Positions 61,095 through 64,000 of a stretch of DNA of 64,000 nt are shown in pieces. The translations under genes and the position numbers were made by a program. Source of the DNA: an uncultured Bacteroidales bacterium (GTDB taxonomy: Bacteria; Bacteroidota; Bacteroidia; Bacteroidales; F082); the NCBI GenBank assembly GCA_905234765.1, contig CAJOIF010000020.1, forward strand, positions 58,876-122,875, written 5' to 3'. How positions within the stretch are numbered: the stretch's first letter is position 1; every line of letters begins with the position of its first letter. The notes under the pieces are model-generated. The model made no database searches. It was given only the letters and a program-made list of their open reading frames with translations, and had not been told where the DNA came from.

Positions 61095-61118
61095 AGACGC
61101 AATGCATTGCGTCTCTAC
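61091..61118. repeat. GTAGAGACG palindrome after queC
   Basis: Identical to 60399-60426. Supplies the queC stop codon and may act as terminator or mRNA stabiliser. Confidence 0.85.
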
Positions 61119-61159
61119 GACCAACAATTCAACAATTAAACGATCAACAATCAACAATA

Positions 61160-61513
61160 ATGTATTACGTCCGAAAAACCCTAGAAATATCAGCCTGCCA
61201 CCAGCTCTACCTTGATTATGAGAGCAAATGTGAGAACCTTCACGGCCACAACTGGAAAATCAATGTGTATTGCCGCGCTGCACAACTCGACAGCAATGGC
61301 ATGGTGTGCGACTTCACCGAGATCAAGCGACTGGTTCACGGCAAGATCGACCATACCAATATCAACGATGTGCTGGACTTCAATCCCACCGCCGAGAACT
61401 TGGCCAAATGGATTGTGGATACCGTCCCGAACTGTTACCGTGCCGATGTATGGGAGTCGCGCGACAATAAAGCCTCCTACATCAAGGATGACGCACCACA
61501 AAACTTTGATTAA
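61160..61513 (+). CDS. queD: 6-carboxytetrahydropterin synthase
   Basis: 117 residues. Zinc ligands H14, H28 and H30 (SACHQL and CENLHGHNW) and catalytic C24 are in place. It converts dihydroneopterin triphosphate to 6-carboxytetrahydropterin in the preQ0 route. Sits between queC and queE. Confidence 0.95.
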   Translation: MYYVRKTLEISACHQLYLDYESKCENLHGHNWKINVYCRAAQLDSNGMVCDFTEIKRLVHGKIDHTNINDVLDFNPTAENLAKWIVDTVPNCYRADVWESRDNKASYIKDDAPQNFD

Positions 61514-61517
61514 ATAG

Positions 61518-61588
61518 ACACGAGACTACGGGACTACGGGACTGCGAGTTGTCGCCCCGAAGTCCCAAAGTCTCGAAGTCCCGAAGTC
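61518..61588. repeat. Degenerate GGGACT/AGTCCC inverted repeats before queE
   Basis: Short units such as CGGGACTACGGGACTGCG, then GAAGTCCCAAAGTCTCGAAG, fill the queD-queE gap and can pair with each other. It ends directly at the queE start codon. Confidence 0.6.
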
Positions 61589-62179
61589 ATGTATAAGATT
61601 AACGAAATATTCTACTCCCTGCAAGGCGAAGGCTACCACTCGGGAACGCCTGCCGTCTTTGTGCGCTTCAGCGGATGCAACCTACACTGCTCGTTTTGTG
61701 ACACACAACACCATCAAGGCACGATGATGTCGCTGCAAGAGATCGTGGATGAAGTCAATAAGTATCCACTTGCTACGCTAGTTGTTCTGACTGGCGGCGA
61801 GCCATCCTTGTTCATTGATGAGGCATTCGTCGAGGAGTTGAAACAGAAAACAGGTAAGCAAATCGCCATCGAAACCAACGGCACACGACCTTTGCCTGCC
61901 AATCTGGATTGGGTGACGCTTTCTCCGAAAACAGTTTTTGAAGGCGGCGATTTAGAGCCTTGTGTTTTAAGAAATTGCGACGAACTGAAAGTGATTTTTC
62001 TCGGTCAAGACTTGGCGCAATACGATGCAATTGAAGCCAAACACCGTTTCTTGCAGCCATGTTTTTGTGAAGACGAAAAACAACACCAAGCCAATATGAA
62101 AGCTTGTGTTGAAGCCGTGATGAAAAGCCCAGGATGGCGACTCTCCTTACAGATACACAGAGTATTAGGATTACCTTAA
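61589..62179 (+). CDS. queE: 7-carboxy-7-deazaguanine synthase
   Basis: 196 residues. The radical SAM motif C30-x3-C34-x2-C37 lies in FSGCNLHCSFCDTQ; SLQGEG near the start and VVLTGGEPSLF bind substrate and SAM. It makes the deazaguanine ring from 6-carboxytetrahydropterin. A compact form of the family (usually 200-240). It overlaps the end of the convergent psd gene by 9 bases. Confidence 0.95.
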   Translation: MYKINEIFYSLQGEGYHSGTPAVFVRFSGCNLHCSFCDTQHHQGTMMSLQEIVDEVNKYPLATLVVLTGGEPSLFIDEAFVEELKQKTGKQIAIETNGTRPLPANLDWVTLSPKTVFEGGDLEPCVLRNCDELKVIFLGQDLAQYDAIEAKHRFLQPCFCEDEKQHQANMKACVEAVMKSPGWRLSLQIHRVLGLP

Positions 62180-62845
62180 CTTCGCCAAGACGGTCTCCTT
62201 CCCTACCGTCCTATCCCCAATTTTCACCTTGACTTCGGCATCCAAAGGAAGGAAAACATCCACACGAGATCCAAAACGAATCATACCCAATTCCTCACCT
62301 ACAACGGACTCATCGCCAGGATGAAGGTCGCAGACAATACGCCGTGCCACAAACCCAGCAATTTGCCGCACCAAGATTTCACGGCCCTTCTTGTCCTTCA
62401 GAATAATCGTATTGTGTTCATTATCAGACGATGACTTGGGATTAAATGCCACTAAAAACTTTCCAGGATGGTATTTATAATAGGTAACTTCTCCATCGAA
62501 TGGGAAGAAATTGATATGCACATCGTAAATTGACATGAAAATGGAAATCTGACGACGTTGCTCATGAAAGTATTCGTTCTCCATAACCACCTCATTAGCA
62601 GCCACTTTTCCATCAGCAGGTGAAAGCACTGCATCTTCCTCCAAAGTTGTTTTTCGCCAAATGGGAACACGGAAAAAGCGGACGGTCAAAACAAGCACCA
62701 CCATAAAGAACGTATAAAGGAGGTAATGCCAAATTGTTTGCGAAAGCCAGAACCAATTGACAAGAAACGTAACCGCCGCAATGACAGCAAGGGTTATTAA
62801 GATGGCTATCGTCCCCTCTTCGTGTAGTCTTTTGTGTATTTTCAT
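62171..62845 (-). CDS. psd: Phosphatidylserine decarboxylase proenzyme
   Basis: 224 residues. Two N-terminal membrane helices (AILITLAVIAAVTFLVNWFW, YLLYTFFMVVLVLTVRFF) precede the short-type (archaeal/Bacteroidetes) decarboxylase core. The catalytic His lies in MSIYDVHINFFP and the self-cleavage site is G192-S193 (IRFGSRVDVFLP). It makes phosphatidylethanolamine. Its start overlaps the cdsA stop by 4 bases, so the two lipid genes are coupled. Confidence 0.94.
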   Translation of the reverse strand: MKIHKRLHEEGTIAILITLAVIAAVTFLVNWFWLSQTIWHYLLYTFFMVVLVLTVRFFRVPIWRKTTLEEDAVLSPADGKVAANEVVMENEYFHEQRRQISIFMSIYDVHINFFPFDGEVTYYKYHPGKFLVAFNPKSSSDNEHNTIILKDKKGREILVRQIAGFVARRIVCDLHPGDESVVGEELGMIRFGSRVDVFLPLDAEVKVKIGDRTVGKETVLAKLR

Positions 62846-63654
62846 AGCAGCAACAAATAAACGAAAATAAATGGCACGCTGAACATCACTGAATCGAAAC
62901 GATCCAAAATTCCGCCGTGACCAGGAATGAGTTTACCAGAATCCTTTACGCCTGCCTGACGTTTGAGCATGGACTCACAGAGGTCACCCAAAGTGCCAAA
63001 CACAACAGCTATGGCCGCCATACCCGTTGCAGCAGAAAGCGGGAGCCAGTCGGCATAATGGGCGAAAACCGCAACGGCAATTACAGTAAATACCAAACCG
63101 CCAACACTGCCCTCAATTGTTTTACCGGGAGAAATCCGAGGAAACAACTTATGCTTTCCCAACAGTTTGCCTGTTAGATAAGCGAACACGTCATTTGCCC
63201 ATAATAGACAGAAAATCAATACTATCAACCCAGGATGCGCCACGCTACCAAACAAATCAGATCGATACATGAACAGCATCATTGAAGAAGGCAGACATAG
63301 GAAAGTGAAAGTGGCAAAAAGATAGGTGAAAATGGGTTTCGCATCATATTTGACAGAAAACAAGGCATAGAGGAAAGGAATCATCAGGAAGACACATTCC
63401 AAAAGCAGCCAACGTTGCCCAATCACTTCCAAGGCCACCAAAGCAGCCAAACCAAAAGTGCCCAATGCAAAGGCCTCTCCAATCACAATGCCATCAACAG
63501 AGTTCATCCGTTGCAACCTCGCCATCTCAAAAGTGCCTACCACAACAATAAACAGCAGCAAAGCCGCATAAGTCCAAGGAGAAAAAAGTATGCCTCCTAT
63601 CAGCATGGCCGCCAATACAAGCCCAGAAGCCGTACGAACCAAAAGTTCTTTCAT
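62842..63654 (-). CDS. cdsA: Phosphatidate cytidylyltransferase
   Basis: 270 residues with about eight membrane helices. The family signature is near the end: GDLCESMLKRQAGVKDSGKL then IPGHGGILDRFDS. It makes CDP-diacylglycerol from phosphatidate and CTP, feeding the psd route. First gene of the cdsA-psd pair. Confidence 0.95.
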   Translation of the reverse strand: MKELLVRTASGLVLAAMLIGGILFSPWTYAALLLFIVVVGTFEMARLQRMNSVDGIVIGEAFALGTFGLAALVALEVIGQRWLLLECVFLMIPFLYALFSVKYDAKPIFTYLFATFTFLCLPSSMMLFMYRSDLFGSVAHPGLIVLIFCLLWANDVFAYLTGKLLGKHKLFPRISPGKTIEGSVGGLVFTVIAVAVFAHYADWLPLSAATGMAAIAVVFGTLGDLCESMLKRQAGVKDSGKLIPGHGGILDRFDSVMFSVPFIFVYLLLL

Positions 63655-63783
63655 AGGAATTCAAATGAGGTGCAAAAATAAGAAAAAGAGGCATACAATC
63701 CCATTTGTTTATAAGGAGATATGAAATTTAGGTTTGCCCATCTACAAACTTGCCGTACGGAGGCCTTTGTGCCCGCTCCCACG

Positions 63784-63793
63784 CCCCCCCCCC
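63784..63793. repeat. C10 homopolymer in the gap before cdsA
   Basis: Ten C (G on the minus strand) in the 188-base gap 63655-63842. Two CCGTACGG palindromes lie on either side (about 63751 and 63826). No gene was seen in this gap. The tract is a possible slippage site, but nothing is obviously in frame with it. Confidence 0.7.
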
Positions 63794-63842
63794 GCACAGC
63801 AAGTTGTTCGCCTTCGCCCGTTCTGCCCGTACGGAACAAAGG

Positions 63843-64000
63843 TTAGTTCTGGCGCGCGGAGCGCACAGGACGGACAGATAGACCATCGGCACGCTCTTCA
63901 CTGAGTATTTCGCTAGAATTGCCCAAAGAATCAAATAAAAGGCGACCCGCATCGCTTGGTAAGCCATAGAGCACGCTCGTCCAGTAGTAACCGCAACTGC
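63843..64000 (-). CDS. C-terminal end of a FISUMP-type surface protein, partial
   Basis: The last 51 residues of a gene that begins beyond the right edge. It reads CGYYWTSVLYGLPSDAGRLL, then EERADGLSVRPVRSARQN and stop. GYYWTS and SVRPVR are the end marks of the Fibrobacter succinogenes major paralogous (FISUMP) domain, a C-type-lectin-like or sulfatase-modifying-factor-like fold common in Bacteroidetes surface lipoproteins. Function unknown; ligand binding is likely. Confidence 0.75.
   Translation of the reverse strand, partial: SCGYYWTSVLYGLPSDAGRLLFDSLGNSSEILSEERADGLSVRPVRSARQN

Noticed and set aside
61518..61588. CRISPR array before queE
   Set aside because: Units are 8-12 bases, degenerate and inverted, without regular spacers.
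63651..63839. Minus-strand frame of 62 codons across the G tract
   Set aside because: Covers the homopolymer and the gap before cdsA, with low-complexity, implausible protein sequence.

Overview
The window reads as a chromosomal segment of a Bacteroidales/Bacteroidetes bacterium, probably gut- or rumen-type. The evidence is four large secreted proteins with type IX secretion (T9SS) C-terminal sorting domains, a gingipain-like C25 peptidase, a TonB-dependent receptor paired with DUF4249 lipoproteins, a preQ1 pathway cluster, Bacteroidetes promoters of the TAnnTTTG type, and starts that mostly lack Shine-Dalgarno sequences. No rRNA, tRNA, CRISPR array, transposase or integrase was recognised. 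Both ends cut through genes.

Layout. 1-17.6 kb: surface/secreted block on the plus strand. Four related T9SS proteins (the first lacks its 5' end), a lipoprotein, a small outer-membrane barrel protein and a C25 cysteine peptidase. 17.8-28.2 kb: minus-strand block with a GIN-domain lipoprotein, an M28 peptidase fused to a beta-barrel, a GntR-regulated ABC transporter operon, a radical SAM enzyme with three small lipoproteins (one only 59 residues and overlapping the enzyme gene), two membrane proteins and an ADP-forming acyl-CoA synthetase. CstA follows on the plus strand.

29.8-38.9 kb: accessory island. Two DUF4143 ATPases, each preceded by a tandem pair of palindromes, flank a locus of a WYL regulator, a broken RhuM-Fic gene, a truncated exonuclease, an AAA ATPase, a UDG-fold protein and a small protein. 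Three promoters in this locus carry the same palindrome (YTGTGC-N9-GCACAR) at the same distance from the -7 box. I infer one repressor-controlled, defence-like regulon.

38.1-46.3 kb: an XRE-S24 (LexA-like) regulator, a Y-family polymerase (dinB) and a DnaE-type polymerase. The two polymerase genes lie 4 kb apart but share a 42-bp promoter/operator element, which suggests one damage-inducible mutagenesis regulon. A DUF1016 nuclease, an agmatine-deiminase-type enzyme and an unknown gene lie between them.

46.3-50.5 kb: TonB receptor plus two DUF4249 lipoproteins. 50.5-56.2 kb: two extra copies of the 3' end of valS flank toxin-antitoxin and acyltransferase cargo next to the intact valS, suggesting repeated insertion at the valS 3' end. 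56.4-64 kb: two POT-family peptide transporters, queF-queC-queD-queE, then cdsA-psd, and at the right edge the tail of a FISUMP-type surface protein.

Three families of intergenic palindromic repeats run through the window: nested palindromes of about 130 nt, a GGGCTGTC/GGCAGCC family, and GTAGAGACG palindromes.
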